From the NCBI RefSeq assembly GCF_003234795.2, contig NZ_CP126268.1, forward strand, positions 1 through 64,000: a stretch of DNA of 64,000 nt. The letters are read 5' to 3'. This document shows, piece after piece, positions 1-14,303 of this stretch (positions are counted from its first letter, which is position 1; every line of letters starts with the position of its first letter). The DNA comes from Curtobacterium sp. MCLR17_032. GTDB lineage: Bacteria; Actinomycetota; Actinomycetes; Actinomycetales; Microbacteriaceae. A model generated the notes under the pieces. That model saw only the letters and a list, made by a program, of their open reading frames with translations, had not been told where the DNA came from and did no database searches. The position numbers and the translations under genes are program-made.

Positions 1-1458
1 ATGACGATGCCGGCCGACCCCGTCCAGGACCTCTGGTCGTCAGTGCTCGGGATCCTCGCCGACGACGAGCGGATCACGCCGCAGCTGCACGGTTTCCTGA
101 ACCTCGTCGAGCCGAAGGGCGTCCTCGCCGGGACGCTCTACCTCGAGGTCCCGAACGACCTGACCCGCGGCATGCTCGAGCAGCGCATCCGGGTGCCCAT
201 CACCGAGGCCGTCGCGCGCATCGGGGACGACTCGGTGGCCAACTTCGCGATCACCGTGAACCCCGACATGGCCTCCGAGCCGCGGGTCGACGCCGTCGCC
301 GTGCCCTCCTACGCCGAGCCGGTGCAGGAGCACGTGCCGCAGACCGCCGCACCGCGCCAGTACATCGAGGCGCCGTTCGTCCCGAGCCCGGTGGACTCGC
401 CCGGCACCGGTGGCCGTCCGGAATCCCGGCTCAACCCGAAGTACAACTTCGACAACTTCGTCATCGGTGCCTCCAACCGCTTCGCGCACGCGGCGGCGGT
501 CGCGGTGGCCGAGGCGCCGGCGAAGGCCTACAACCCGCTCTTCATCTACGGCGACTCGGGCCTCGGCAAGACGCACCTGCTGCACGCCATCGGGCACTAC
601 GCCGAGAGCCTCTACCCGGGGATCCGCGTCCGCTACGTGTCGAGTGAGGAGTTCACGAACGACTTCATCAACTCGATCGCGAACAACCGGTCGAACCAGT
701 TCCAGCAGCGGTACCGCGACATCGACATCCTGCTGATCGACGACATCCAGTTCCTGCAGGGCAAGGACTCCACGCAAGAGGCGTTCTTCCACACGTTCAA
801 CACGCTGCACGACCACAACAAGCAGGTCGTCATCACCTCGGACGTCGCGCCGAAGCACCTCACCGGGTTCGAAGACCGGATGCGCAGCCGCTTCGAGTGG
901 GGTCTCATCACGGACGTCCAGGCGCCCGACCTCGAGACGCGCATCGCGATCCTCCGCAAGAAGGCGCAGTCCGACCACCTGCAGGTGCCGGACGACATCA
1001 TGGAGTTCATCGCGTCCAAGGTGTCGAGCAACATCCGCGAGCTCGAGGGCACCCTGATCCGGGTGACCGCGTTCGCGAGCCTCAACCGGACGGCCGTCGA
1101 CATGGCGCTGGTGCAGACGGTCCTCAAGGACCTGATCACGCTGGACGAGGACAACGTCATCGCGCCGACGGACATCATCAACCACACCGCGGAGTACTTC
1201 AAGCTCTCGGTCGACGACCTCTACGGCTCGTCCCGGTCGCAGGCCATCGCCACGGCTCGCCAGATCGCGATGTACCTGTGCCGGGAGCTCACCAGCCTGT
1301 CGCTGCCGAAGATCGGTCAGCTGTTCGGCAACCGCGACCACACGACCGTGATGTACGCCAACAAGAAGATCGCGGAGCTCATGAAGGAGCGTCGCTCGAT
1401 CTACAACCAGGTCACCGAACTGACGAGCCGGATCAAGCAGGACCGTCGGTACCGGTAG
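1..1458 (+). CDS. dnaA: Chromosomal replication initiator protein DnaA
   Basis: DnaA binds 9-bp boxes at oriC, oligomerises with ATP and opens the duplex to load the helicase. The 485-aa product has an N-terminal helicase-contact domain, a variable Pro-rich linker (about residues 95-140), the AAA+ core with Walker A GDSGLGKT at 184-191 and Walker B LLIDD ending at 248, and the C-terminal box-binding domain with the signature FGNRDHTT at 442-449. Length is normal for actinobacteria. The window starts on the ATG, so no promoter or ribosome site can be seen. The oriC region follows directly, then dnaN, the standard order. Identification is essentially certain. Confidence 0.98.
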   Translation: MTMPADPVQDLWSSVLGILADDERITPQLHGFLNLVEPKGVLAGTLYLEVPNDLTRGMLEQRIRVPITEAVARIGDDSVANFAITVNPDMASEPRVDAVAVPSYAEPVQEHVPQTAAPRQYIEAPFVPSPVDSPGTGGRPESRLNPKYNFDNFVIGASNRFAHAAAVAVAEAPAKAYNPLFIYGDSGLGKTHLLHAIGHYAESLYPGIRVRYVSSEEFTNDFINSIANNRSNQFQQRYRDIDILLIDDIQFLQGKDSTQEAFFHTFNTLHDHNKQVVITSDVAPKHLTGFEDRMRSRFEWGLITDVQAPDLETRIAILRKKAQSDHLQVPDDIMEFIASKVSSNIRELEGTLIRVTAFASLNRTAVDMALVQTVLKDLITLDEDNVIAPTDIINHTAEYFKLSVDDLYGSSRSQAIATARQIAMYLCRELTSLSLPKIGQLFGNRDHTTVMYANKKIAELMKERRSIYNQVTELTSRIKQDRRYR

Positions 1459-1485
1459 CGCGTACCAGCCCGCCACCCCCCGTCC

Positions 1486-1519
1486 AGGAGGCCCGTCCCA
1501 CACCCGGGATCGGCCTCCT
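1486..1519 (+). terminator. Probable dnaA terminator hairpin
   Basis: AGGAGGCC (1486-1493) pairs with GGCCTCCT (1512-1519), an 8-bp stem with an 18-nt loop, about 28 bases after the dnaA stop and followed by TCTG. It has no real U-tract, as is common in high-GC actinobacteria. It lies before the DnaA-box region. Confidence 0.5.
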
Positions 1520-1539
1520 TCTGCGCGCGTCCACCATCT

Positions 1540-1800
1540 GAGACGGTTCCATGCGGCGGATTCCCCACAGTGTGGAAAGCCTGTGGATAACTGTGGAGGA
1601 CACGCCGCCCGCTTGTACACAGCTGGAGGGGTGCCTGTGGAAACTGGGGAGAGAAGTGGATAGATGAACTTTGCTCATCCAGAGGTCGCTCACACGCCAC
1701 CAACAAGTCACACGGTTGTAGTTCCCAGTCGGGGAGCGGCATCCCCAGAGTTGTCCACAGTGTGCACAGGCGTTAAGACCATTACTCCTCTCTTCTCTCT
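1540..1800. other. oriC: Chromosomal replication origin oriC (DnaA-box cluster between dnaA and dnaN)
   Basis: The dnaA-dnaN spacer holds a dense set of DnaA-box-like 9-mers. The perfect box TTATCCACA is on the minus strand at 1582-1590. Near-consensus sites are TTGTCCACA at 1751-1759, TTCCCCACA at 1561-1569, minus-strand TCCTCCACA at 1592-1600, CTTTCCACA at 1571-1579 and GTTTCCACA at 1636-1644, and TTGTACACA at 1613-1621. A relatively AT-rich part (about 1650-1720) separates the main left cluster from the right-hand box and could be the unwinding element (inference). Position and box density make this the origin with high confidence; exact borders are my estimate. Confidence 0.88.
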
Positions 1801-1914
1801 CCTTCTCCCTGGGCCAACCTCTGGGGACGGCGAATGACACGGATCGGTGGTCTGCCGCCGCTGTGCCACAATGGGGGCCGCCGGGCAGTCAACCGATCGA
1901 CAGGGGTCCACGCC

Positions 1915-3075
1915 GTGAAGTTCGAGGTCAACCGGGACGTCTTCTCCGAAGCCGTCTCCTTCGCGGTGAAGCTCCTCCCTCAGCGAACGACCCTCCCGAT
2001 CCTGTCCGGTGTGTTGATCCACGCCGACGGCGATCGTCTGACGCTGTCGTCGTTCGACTACGAGGTCTCGGCACAGACCTCGATCGCCGCGCAGATCGAC
2101 GACCCGGGCACGGTGCTCGTCTCCGGCCGGCTCCTCAACGACATCGCGAGCCGACTGCCGAACGCCCCGGTGAGCTTCTCGACCGAAGACTCCCGCATCA
2201 CGGTCACCTGCGGCTCGGCGCACTTCACGCTGCTGTCGATGCCCGTCGAGGAGTACCCGACCCTCCCCGAGATCGGTCCGCAGACCGGCGTCATCCCGGG
2301 CGACTCGTTCTCCGAAGCCGTCTCGCAGGTGGCCGTCGCCGCCAGCCGTGACGACGTCACCCCGGTCATCACCGGCGTCCAGCTCGAGGTCGGCGAGCAC
2401 GACGTCTCGCTCATCGCCACGGACCGCTACCGCGTCGCCGTTCGCACGATCCAGTGGGACTCGGGCCGCGCCGGCGACGACGGCGACGCAGCCACGACCC
2501 TCCACGCCCTCGTCCCGGCCCGCACCCTGCAGGAAGTCGGCCGCACCTTCGGGTCGGCCACGACCGTCTCGGTCTCGATCAGCGGCGGCTCGGACCGCGA
2601 GCTCATCGCGTTCCACGCCGACGACAAGACCGTGACGTCGCTGCTCATCAAGGGCAACTACCCGCCGGTCCGCCGGCTCTTCCCCGAGGCGGTCCAGGAC
2701 CACGCGGTGATCAACACCGCGGAACTGGTCGAAGCCGTCCGACGGGTCTCCCTCGTCCTGGAGCGCGAAGCCGCACTCCGGTTCTCCTTCACGGTCGACG
2801 GGCTCACGCTCGAGGCGATCGGTTCCGAACAAGCGCAGGCGTCAGAGTCGATCGATGCGTTGCTGACCGGTGAGGAAACGGTTGTCTCCCTGAAACCGGC
2901 CTTCCTCCTGGACGGGTTGAATGCAGTGCACTCCGAGTTCGTCCGGATCTCCTTCACCAAGACGGAGAACCCGAACAAGCCGGGCCCGGTGTTGATCACC
3001 GGACAGTCCTCGCGAGAGGAACCGGCCACGGACGGATACCGGTACCTTCTGCAGCCCAACCTGCTGCTGCGCTGA
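1915..3075 (+). CDS. dnaN: DNA polymerase III sliding clamp (beta subunit)
   Basis: The beta clamp is a ring-shaped dimer that tethers the replicative polymerase to DNA. The reading frame is open from 1834, but the family start (MKFEVNRDVF) is the GTG at 1915, giving 386 aa, a normal length; the upstream 27 codons are unlike DnaN and lie in the oriC spacer. The sequence carries the three-fold clamp architecture, including the early TLPILSGV segment after the first strand and a C-terminal PVLITG strand before the final residues. It sits between oriC and gnd in the usual actinobacterial order. Function is certain; the start is fairly certain. Confidence 0.95.
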   Translation: MKFEVNRDVFSEAVSFAVKLLPQRTTLPILSGVLIHADGDRLTLSSFDYEVSAQTSIAAQIDDPGTVLVSGRLLNDIASRLPNAPVSFSTEDSRITVTCGSAHFTLLSMPVEEYPTLPEIGPQTGVIPGDSFSEAVSQVAVAASRDDVTPVITGVQLEVGEHDVSLIATDRYRVAVRTIQWDSGRAGDDGDAATTLHALVPARTLQEVGRTFGSATTVSVSISGGSDRELIAFHADDKTVTSLLIKGNYPPVRRLFPEAVQDHAVINTAELVEAVRRVSLVLEREAALRFSFTVDGLTLEAIGSEQAQASESIDALLTGEETVVSLKPAFLLDGLNAVHSEFVRISFTKTENPNKPGPVLITGQSSREEPATDGYRYLLQPNLLLR

Positions 3076-3145
3076 GCGCAACAGACATCCAGCGCTGGCG
3101 GGTGGAAACCAGCACCAGCGCGACATCGACGAAGAAGAGGAAATC

Positions 3146-4030
3146 ATGCAGATCGGTCTTGTCGGCCTCGGGAAGATGGGCAACAACATGCGTGCGCGTC
3201 TGCGCAACGCAGGGATCGACGTCGTCGGGTACGACGCCAACCCCGCCGTCTCGGACGTCCCCGACCTCGGCGCACTCGCCAAGGCCCTCTCCGGCCCGCG
3301 TCTGGTCTGGGTCATGGTCCCGCACGGGAAGATCACCGACGACGTCATCACCGACCTCGCCGAGGTCCTCGAGCCGGGCGACCTGGTCATCGACGGCGGC
3401 AACTCGAAGTGGCTCGACGACGAGATCCACGCCAAGCAGCTGGACGCCAAGGGCATCCGCTACATGGACGTCGGTGTCTCGGGTGGTGTCTGGGGCAAGG
3501 ACAACGGCTACGGCATGATGGCCGGCGGCGACGCGGCCGACGTCGAGCGCGCCATGCCCGTCTTCGACGCACTCCGTCCCGAGGGCCCGCGCGAAGAGGG
3601 CTTCTCGCACGCCGGCGGCATCGGCGCCGGCCACTACGCGAAGATGGTCCACAACGGCATCGAGTACGCGATCATGCAGGCGTACGGCGAGGGCTACGAG
3701 CTCCTCGAGGCCAAGGACATCATCACGGACGTCCCCGCCGTCTTCGCCGGATGGCAGCGCGGCACCGTCGTGCGCTCCTGGCTGCTCGACCTCCTCGTCC
3801 TCGCGATCAACGAGGACCCGAAGCTCGACGCGCTCGAGGGCTACGTCGACGACTCCGGCGAGGGTCGGTGGACCCTCGAAGAGGGCATCGAGCTCGCGGT
3901 GCCGATGCCGGCGCTCTCCGCGGCCATGTTCGCGCGCTTCGTCTCGCGTCAGGGCAGCGCGTCCCCGACGATGAAGGCCGTCGCCGCACTCCGCAACCAG
4001 TTCGGCGGCCACGCCGTCAAGAAGGCGTAG
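3146..4030 (+). CDS. gnd: 6-phosphogluconate dehydrogenase, decarboxylating (short NAD-type)
   Basis: Oxidatively decarboxylates 6-phosphogluconate to ribulose 5-phosphate in the pentose phosphate pathway. The 294-aa length marks the short, GntZ/GndA-like class rather than the 470-aa NADP enzyme. The Rossmann motif GLGKMGNNM begins at residue 7, followed by the family motifs IDGGNS and DVGVSGG and the catalytic HNGIEY segment, where the Lys and Asn contact substrate. A ribosome site (GAAGAGGAAA) lies just before the ATG. Its insertion between dnaN and recF is a known arrangement in many actinobacteria. Confidence 0.95.
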   Translation: MQIGLVGLGKMGNNMRARLRNAGIDVVGYDANPAVSDVPDLGALAKALSGPRLVWVMVPHGKITDDVITDLAEVLEPGDLVIDGGNSKWLDDEIHAKQLDAKGIRYMDVGVSGGVWGKDNGYGMMAGGDAADVERAMPVFDALRPEGPREEGFSHAGGIGAGHYAKMVHNGIEYAIMQAYGEGYELLEAKDIITDVPAVFAGWQRGTVVRSWLLDLLVLAINEDPKLDALEGYVDDSGEGRWTLEEGIELAVPMPALSAAMFARFVSRQGSASPTMKAVAALRNQFGGHAVKKA

Positions 4031-4067
4031 TCGGTCGAGGTAACCCCCTCGACCCGTCTCGGCCCGC

Positions 4068-5284
4068 GTGCACGTCGACCATCTCCAACTCTCCGACTTC
4101 CGGAACTACCGGGAGGCGGACGTCGACTTCGCACGCGGGCCGAACCTGTTCGTCGGCCGCAACGGCCAGGGCAAGACCAACCTCGTCGAGTCCATCGCCT
4201 ACCTGTCGACCCTCGGGTCGCACCGGGTACCGACCGACGCCGCCCTCGTCCGGCAGGGTTGCGACTCCGCGATCGTCCGGGCCCGACTGGCGCATGAAGA
4301 CCGGAGCATCCTCGCCGAGGTGCAGATCAACCGGACCGGCTCGAACCGCGCGCAGGTGAACCGCTCGGCGATCAAGCCCCGCGAGCTCCCGCGCTACTGC
4401 ACGAGCGTGCTCTTCGCACCGGAGGACCTCGCCCTCGTCCGGGGCGAACCATCCGGTCGCCGTCGGATGATCGACGAGCTCCTGGTCCAGATCGCGCCGC
4501 GGATGCAGGGCGTCCTGGCCGACTACGACCGGACGCTCCGGCAGCGGAACACCCTGTTGAAGTCGGCGCGGGCGACCGGAGCGAAAGCCGGGGCCCTCTC
4601 GACGCTCGACGTCTGGGACGACCGGCTCGTCGAGTTCGGTGCCGAGATCATCGCGGCCCGCGACCACCTCACCCGGCGCCTCGCCCCGTTCGTGACCGAG
4701 TCGTACGCGACCGTCGCGGGCGAGCGGCACCAGGCGTCGATCGCCGGCGTGCTCAGTGTCCGGGGTGCCGACCCCGAAGACGCGGCCGCCACCGACCCGG
4801 TGCTCGGGACCCCGGAGGAGCCGGTCTCGATCGCGTCCGCGGCCGAGGCGTTCCGCGGTGCCCTCGAGCGTCGTCGACGCGACGAGCTCGACCGCGGCCT
4901 GACCCTGACCGGCCCACACCGCGACGACGTCCTCTTCGAGCTGAACGGGTTACCGGCCCGGGGGTACGCGAGTCACGGCGAGTCCTGGTCCTTCGCGCTT
5001 GCCGTGCAACTGGCATCGGCGACCATCCTCCGGGCCGAGTCATCGCTCGGCGACCCGATCATCATCCTCGACGACGTGTTCGCCGAACTCGACGAGTCGC
5101 GCCGGGAACGCCTGGCCGGAGCGGTCGCGGACTACGAGCAGGTCCTCATCACCGCGGCGGTGCACGGCGACGTCCCGGGCCAGCTCGCCGCCCACACCGT
5201 GCGGATCGAAGCCGGCACGATCGTGAGCGACGAGGCGGACGCTGACCGGGCCTCCCGTCCGGACACCACCCCGGCGGCGTCCTG

Positions 5285-5285
<1 letters not shown>
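4068..5285 (+). CDS. recF: DNA replication and repair protein RecF
   Basis: RecF is an SMC-like ATPase that binds gapped DNA and helps load RecA. The 405-aa protein shows Walker A GRNGQGKTN near residue 28, the ABC-type signature LTGPHRDD near residue 280 and Walker B IIILDDVFAELD near residue 330. The start is GTG at 4068, 37 bases after gnd. Its stop overlaps the next start by one base (TGATG), so dciA is translationally coupled. Confidence 0.96.
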
Positions 5286-7940
<2,655 letters not shown>

Positions 7941-7986
7941 GCCGGGAGGCGCGGCGTGAGCCGCGTCGACCCGACCCGACCCCTCG

Positions 7987-8007
7987 TGGTCGCGCCCGGC
8001 GCGACCA
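7987..8007 (+). terminator. Small hairpin between gyrB and gyrA
   Basis: TGGTCGCGC (7987-7995) and GCGCGACCA (7999-8007) form a perfect 9-bp stem with a 3-nt loop. No U-tract follows, so it may act as an RNA-processing or stabilising hairpin between cotranscribed genes rather than a full terminator. Confidence 0.35.
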
Positions 8008-8052
8008 ACGGACGACGAGCCTCCAGGCTGTCAAGGAAGGCAACGCAAGCAC

Positions 8053-10729
<2,677 letters not shown>

Positions 10730-10737
<8 letters not shown>

Positions 10738-11137
10738 TGTCGCCGAGAAGCTCCAGCGGAAGGCGAAGCGGCCCGTCGGGACTCGTCAGGTCCGACTCCG
10801 CCTGGTCTACGTCGACTTCTGGTCGATGGTGAAGCTGTCCTTCCTCATCGCCCTGGCCGGCTCGATCGTGATCGTCGTCGCCACGGCGCTGGTGTGGGTC
10901 ATCCTCAACCAGACCGGTGTGTTCGACCAGATCGACAGCCTGTTGAAGGACGTCACCGGTCAGAACAGTTACTCGATCATGGACCAGTTCTCGCTGGGCC
11001 AAGTCCTCGGGTTCTCGATCGTCGTCGGCATCCTCAACGTCGTCGTCGGGACCGTGCTCGGCGCCATCGTCAGCGTCCTGTACAACCTCAGCGTGCGGAT
11101 CACGGGCGGCGTGCTCGTGGGCTTCACCAACAACTGA
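10730..11137 (+). CDS. DUF3566 transmembrane protein
   Basis: A 135-aa membrane protein starting at the ATG inside the gyrA 3' end; the frame is open upstream only because it overlaps gyrA. It has a basic cytoplasmic N-terminus, two predicted membrane spans (about residues 36-60 and 88-115) and the DUF3566 layout, a family almost always found just after gyrA in actinobacteria. In mycobacteria the homologue is grouped with cell-division/wall proteins (family knowledge, not shown here). Coupling to gyrA is clear; molecular function is unknown. Confidence 0.88.
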
Positions 11138-11209
11138 CCCGGTCCGGGTGGGCCGACTCGCTCGATTTCGCTCCGGCGCGATCGTGGGGTAGGCTTTCAT
11201 CCGGTCTGA

Positions 11210-11286
11210 GGGGCTATAGCTCAGGCGGTTAGAGCGCTTCGCTGATAACGAAGAGGTCCAAGGTTCAAGTCCTTGTAGCCCCACCA
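11210..11286 (+). tRNA. tRNA-Ile (anticodon GAT)
   Basis: A complete cloverleaf. Acceptor GGGGCTA pairs with TAGCCCC (11276-11282), the anticodon stem CTTCG/CGAAG encloses the loop CTGATAA with anticodon GAT, and the T-arm has GGTTCAAGTCC. The CCA end (11284-11286) is encoded. Confidence 0.97.
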
Positions 11287-11339
11287 CAATTCAACTCCCG
11301 CGTCGGAAGTCTCGGCGTTGCGGCCCGTTCGGTCGCTTC

Positions 11340-11412
11340 GGGGCCTTAGCTCAGTTGGTAGAGCGCTGCCTTTGCAAGGCAGATGTCAGGAGTTCGAATC
11401 TCCTAGGCTCCA
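11340..11412 (+). tRNA. tRNA-Ala (anticodon TGC)
   Basis: Acceptor GGGGCCT pairs with AGGCTCC and includes the G3-U70 wobble pair that is the alanine identity element. The anticodon loop TTTGCAA gives TGC. CCA is not encoded here (the next bases are CTC), unlike the neighbouring tRNA-Ile, so the end must be added post-transcriptionally. Ile-Ala tRNA tandems after gyrA are common in actinobacteria. Confidence 0.97.
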
Positions 11413-11417
11413 CTCGA

Positions 11418-11457
11418 GAAGCCCCTGGTTGCGACTGTGTCGCTGCCCAGGGGCTTC
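11418..11457 (+). terminator. Terminator after tRNA-Ala
   Basis: GAAGCCCCTGG (11418-11428) pairs with CCAGGGGCTTC (11447-11457), a perfect 11-bp stem six bases after the tRNA, followed by GTTCTTT. Good terminator for the tRNA transcript. Confidence 0.8.
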
Positions 11458-11465
11458 GTTCTTTG

Positions 11466-11500
11466 CCCATACGCGCCGCCGCCCCTGCGGCGCGTATGGG
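11466..11500. terminator. Second strong hairpin downstream of the tRNAs
   Basis: CCCATACGCGCCGC (11466-11479) and GCGGCGCGTATGGG (11487-11500) are a perfect 14-bp inverted repeat with a 7-nt loop, immediately after the previous terminator. It may be a back-up terminator or an insulating cruciform before the repeat array. Confidence 0.5.
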
Positions 11501-11681
11501 TCGCCGGCGTGGCCGTTGAGCGCTGCCCGGGTTCGGCGTGCCCACCCTCGGTCCGCCGGCTCGCCGTGGGTCTCGCGTCGAGAGGTCACGAGTCGTCGGT
11601 TGGCGGGCCTCCAGGCGACGGTTCGTGACCGGTCGGCGGATCTCCTGCGGGGTGTCGTGGCAGGTCGGGCGGCGGCGCCTG

Positions 11682-12096
11682 GTGGCCGAGGTCGCAGGAC
11701 CTGCCGTGTGGTGGTCGTCGAGGTCGCCCGAACTGCCGGGGCCGGCGACGTGCGGCGGCAGGTTGTGCGACTTCGGCGGGTGGGTGGCGGCGTGTTGTGC
11801 GACCTCGACGCCGGGAGGTGGCGTGTGGCCGAGGTCGCAGGACGTGCCGTGTGGTGGTCGTCGGAGTCGCCCGATCTGCCGGGGCCGGCGACGTGCGGCG
11901 GCAGGTTGTGCGACGTTGGCGGGTGGGTGGCGGCGTGCTGTGCGACCTCGACGCCGGGAGGTGGCGTGTGGCCGAGGTCGCAGGACCTGCCGTGTGCTGG
12001 TCGTCGAGGTCGCCCGAACTGCCGGGGCCGGCGACGTGCGGCGGCACGTTGTGCGACGTCGGCGGGTGGGATGCGGCGTGTTGTGCGACCTCGCGG
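11682..12096. repeat. 143-bp tandem repeat, about 2.9 copies
   Basis: Units start at 11682, 11825 and 11968, each opening with GTGGCCGAGGTCGCAGGAC and about 95 percent alike by eye; the third unit diverges at about 12094. The period of 143 is not a multiple of three, so the long open frames crossing it are not genes. Every unit contains TGTGCGAC twice (for example inside 11763-11771 and 11795-11803), 32 bp apart, making six regularly placed copies. The rest of 11501-11681 and 12097-12156 is GC-rich, without a credible gene; an 8-bp inverted repeat GGTCACGA/TCGTGACC sits at 11584-11630. Confidence 0.9.
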
Positions 12097-12156
12097 CGAG
12101 GGGCAAGGGGCGTGGGCGGGGTCCGGCGGGCGAAGGCACGCGCACCCCGGGGACGA

Positions 12157-12189
12157 CGAAGGGCCCCGGCGCAGTGCCGGGGCCCTTCG
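12157..12189 (-). terminator. Terminator for the leftward gene at 12204
   Basis: CGAAGGGCCCCGGC (12157-12170) and GCCGGGGCCCTTCG (12176-12189) form a perfect 14-bp stem with a 5-nt loop, 15 bases beyond the stop of the minus-strand gene. The symmetry allows termination from either side. Confidence 0.8.
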
Positions 12190-12203
12190 AGCGAACCAGG
12201 AGA

Positions 12204-12779
12204 TCAGGCGGCGGGCTTGCCCGCGTTGTCCGCGTCATCGGCGACCCAGAGGTCGTCGTCGGCACGGAGCGTCTGGTACGCGGCGTACGCAGCACCGGCG
12301 ACTGCCACGACACCGACGATGATGAGGGCGACCCCACCGAAACCGATGCCCTTCTTCGGTGCGACGGCCGGAACGTACTTGCCGGCAGCCTTGCGCGCGG
12401 TCTTGCTGCGCTTCTGTGCTTCCTTCACGATCTTCTGCACGCGGGGGTCCTTCGCCAGGTCCCCGACGCTGAGCACGGAGCCAGCGGTGGAGATGAGGCC
12501 GGGAACGACCTCCGACTGGAACCGGTGCGAGGCGTTCTGTGCTGCCGAGGTCGCAGCGTGCACCCCGGTCGCGACCGCGGGACGGAGCCCGTTGTCGATC
12601 GCGTTCTGCACGCGGGGAGCGAAGTCCTTGCGCGCAGCATCTGCTGCGTGCTCACGGGCCTCGGTCAGGATGGCGTTCGCGTGCTCCAGGACCTTCCGCT
12701 GCTCACCGAGCAGTGAGGCGGTCTTGCCCTTGAGCTTCTTGATCTGCTTCCGGCGCTTGCGCGGGATCTCGATCGACAT
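12204..12779 (-). CDS. Hypothetical protein with basic helical N-terminus and one membrane span
   Basis: A 191-aa protein with the start at 12779, chosen because an excellent ribosome site (GGAGGT) lies 6 bases upstream; the frame is open further but that part overlaps ppiA on the other strand. The N-terminus is very basic (MSIEIPRKRRKQIKKLKGK), then long Ala-rich amphipathic helices to about residue 135, a membrane span at about 147-170 and a short acidic tail. The domain layout resembles small actinobacterial membrane-anchored helical proteins, but I do not recognise the family. It diverges from ppiA across a 114-bp spacer. Confidence 0.78.
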   Translation of the reverse strand: MSIEIPRKRRKQIKKLKGKTASLLGEQRKVLEHANAILTEAREHAADAARKDFAPRVQNAIDNGLRPAVATGVHAATSAAQNASHRFQSEVVPGLISTAGSVLSVGDLAKDPRVQKIVKEAQKRSKTARKAAGKYVPAVAPKKGIGFGGVALIIVGVVAVAGAAYAAYQTLRADDDLWVADDADNAGKPAA

Positions 12780-12893
12780 TCGGTACCTCCATGGCTCGAC
12801 GTGACCCCATCCTGCCACCCGAGTGCCTGACAGGTCACAGAACCCTGGCTGTGGGTCCCGTGCACATCCAGCGGCACATGCGAGAATCGGGTC

Positions 12894-13433
12894 ATGTCTC
12901 TGCACACCGCTGTCGCAACGATCCACACCAACAAGGGCGACATCCGCGTCAACCTGTTCGGCAACCACGCACCGAAGACCGTCCAGAACTTCGTCGGTCT
13001 CGCGACCGGCACCCAGGAGTGGACGCACCCCGGCACCGGCAAGGTGTCGACCGACAAGCTCTACGACGGTGTCGTCTTCCACCGCATCATCAAGGACTTC
13101 ATGATCCAGGGCGGCGACCCGCTCGGTCAGGGCATCGGCGGCCCGGGCTACCGCTTCGACGACGAGATCTCCCCGGAGCTCACGTTCCAGAACCCGTACA
13201 TCTTCGCCATGGCGAACGCCGGCCTGCAGGGTGGCCGTGGCACCAACGGCTCGCAGTTCTTCATCACCACGGTGGCGACTCCCTGGCTGCAGGGAAAGCA
13301 CACCATCTTCGGTGAGGTCGCCGACGACGAGTCGCGTGCCGTCGTCGACGCGATCGAGGGTGTCCCGACCGACGGTCGTGACAAGCCCGTCGAGGACGTC
13401 GTCATCCAGAGCATCGACGTCGAGGACGTCTGA
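12894..13433 (+). CDS. ppiA: Cyclophilin-type peptidyl-prolyl cis-trans isomerase
   Basis: A 179-aa cytoplasmic cyclophilin that isomerises Xaa-Pro bonds. It contains the active-site set expected of the family: FHRIIKDFMIQGGDP (catalytic Arg of FHR), NGSQFFITT and LQGKHTIFGEV. There is no signal peptide. Synteny (gyrA - tRNAs - ppiA - rhomboid - crgA) matches other actinobacteria, including the ppiA locus of Mycobacterium. A rhomboid protease follows after 5 bases, so the two are probably cotranscribed. Confidence 0.95.
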   Translation: MSLHTAVATIHTNKGDIRVNLFGNHAPKTVQNFVGLATGTQEWTHPGTGKVSTDKLYDGVVFHRIIKDFMIQGGDPLGQGIGGPGYRFDDEISPELTFQNPYIFAMANAGLQGGRGTNGSQFFITTVATPWLQGKHTIFGEVADDESRAVVDAIEGVPTDGRDKPVEDVVIQSIDVEDV

Positions 13434-13438
13434 ACCGA

Positions 13439-14290
13439 GTGACCGACTCCACCTCGGCTTCGTCCAACACCTGTTACCGGCACCCTGACCGGCAGAGCTT
13501 CGTGCTCTGCCAGCGCTGCGGGCGGACCATCTGCCCGGAGTGCCAGACGCCGGCAGCGGTTGGGGTGCACTGCCCCGAGTGCGTGCGTGAGCAGCGGGCG
13601 AAGTTCACCGAGAACCGTCGCGCTTCCGGTCCGAGCAGCCTGACGGTCGCTCGGCGCCGGTTCGCGATGCTCGACCAGAAGGGGACCGTCGTCCTCATCG
13701 CGGTCTCGGTCGCCATCTGGCTGCTCGACCAGGTGTCGGGTGGGTTCCTGAGCCAGTGGCTCGCGTACAACTCGGCCCTGCTGCCGACCCAGCCGTGGCG
13801 CATCGTCACCGTGCTGTTCGTGCACTCGGGCGTCTTCCACATCCTGTTCAACATGTTGGCGCTGTTCATCTTCGGACGGATGCTCGAGAACATGTTGGGC
13901 ACGTGGCGGTTCCTGGCGCTCTACTTCATCTCGGGCATCGCCGGTTCGATGCTCGTGACGTTCCTGGCTCCGGGGACATGGGTCGTCGGCGCCTCGGGAG
14001 CGATCTTCGGGTTGTTCGCGGCGTTCTTCGTGCTGCAGCGCAGCCTCGGCAACAACGCCGTGCAGTTGCTCGTGATCATCGGGCTCAACCTGGTGATCGG
14101 GTTCCTGCCCGGCACGAACATCTCGTGGCAGGCCCACGTGGGCGGTGTGCTCGCCGGCTTCGTGACCGGGTTCGTGTTCTCGCGGACGCGCAACGTCCGG
14201 CAGCGCGGGTTGCAGATGACGCTGCTCGCCCTGGAGGCCGTGGTCGCCATCGCGCTCTGCTTCGTCGGGTACGCGGTCACCACCGGCTGA
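13439..14290 (+). CDS. Rhomboid-family intramembrane serine protease with N-terminal zinc finger
   Basis: A 283-aa rhomboid that cleaves membrane substrates within the bilayer. The N-terminus (about residues 9-50) is a B-box-like zinc-binding segment with spaced CxxC pairs (CQRCGRTICPEC, HCPEC). Six hydrophobic spans follow; the catalytic Ser186 is in VGASGAIFG and the partner His233 in SWQAHVGG. The start is GTG at 13439, 5 bases after ppiA. The substrate is unknown. Confidence 0.92.
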   Translation: MTDSTSASSNTCYRHPDRQSFVLCQRCGRTICPECQTPAAVGVHCPECVREQRAKFTENRRASGPSSLTVARRRFAMLDQKGTVVLIAVSVAIWLLDQVSGGFLSQWLAYNSALLPTQPWRIVTVLFVHSGVFHILFNMLALFIFGRMLENMLGTWRFLALYFISGIAGSMLVTFLAPGTWVVGASGAIFGLFAAFFVLQRSLGNNAVQLLVIIGLNLVIGFLPGTNISWQAHVGGVLAGFVTGFVFSRTRNVRQRGLQMTLLALEAVVAIALCFVGYAVTTG

Positions 14291-14303
14291 CGCCTGGATA
14301 CAC

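Noticed and set aside
1834..1914. Longer DnaN start at 1834
   Set aside because: The added 27 residues do not resemble DnaN and fall in the oriC spacer; GTG at 1915 gives the standard N-terminus.
11682..12096. CRISPR array
   Set aside because: Units of 143 bp follow each other without unique spacers and there are no cas genes; it is a tandem repeat.
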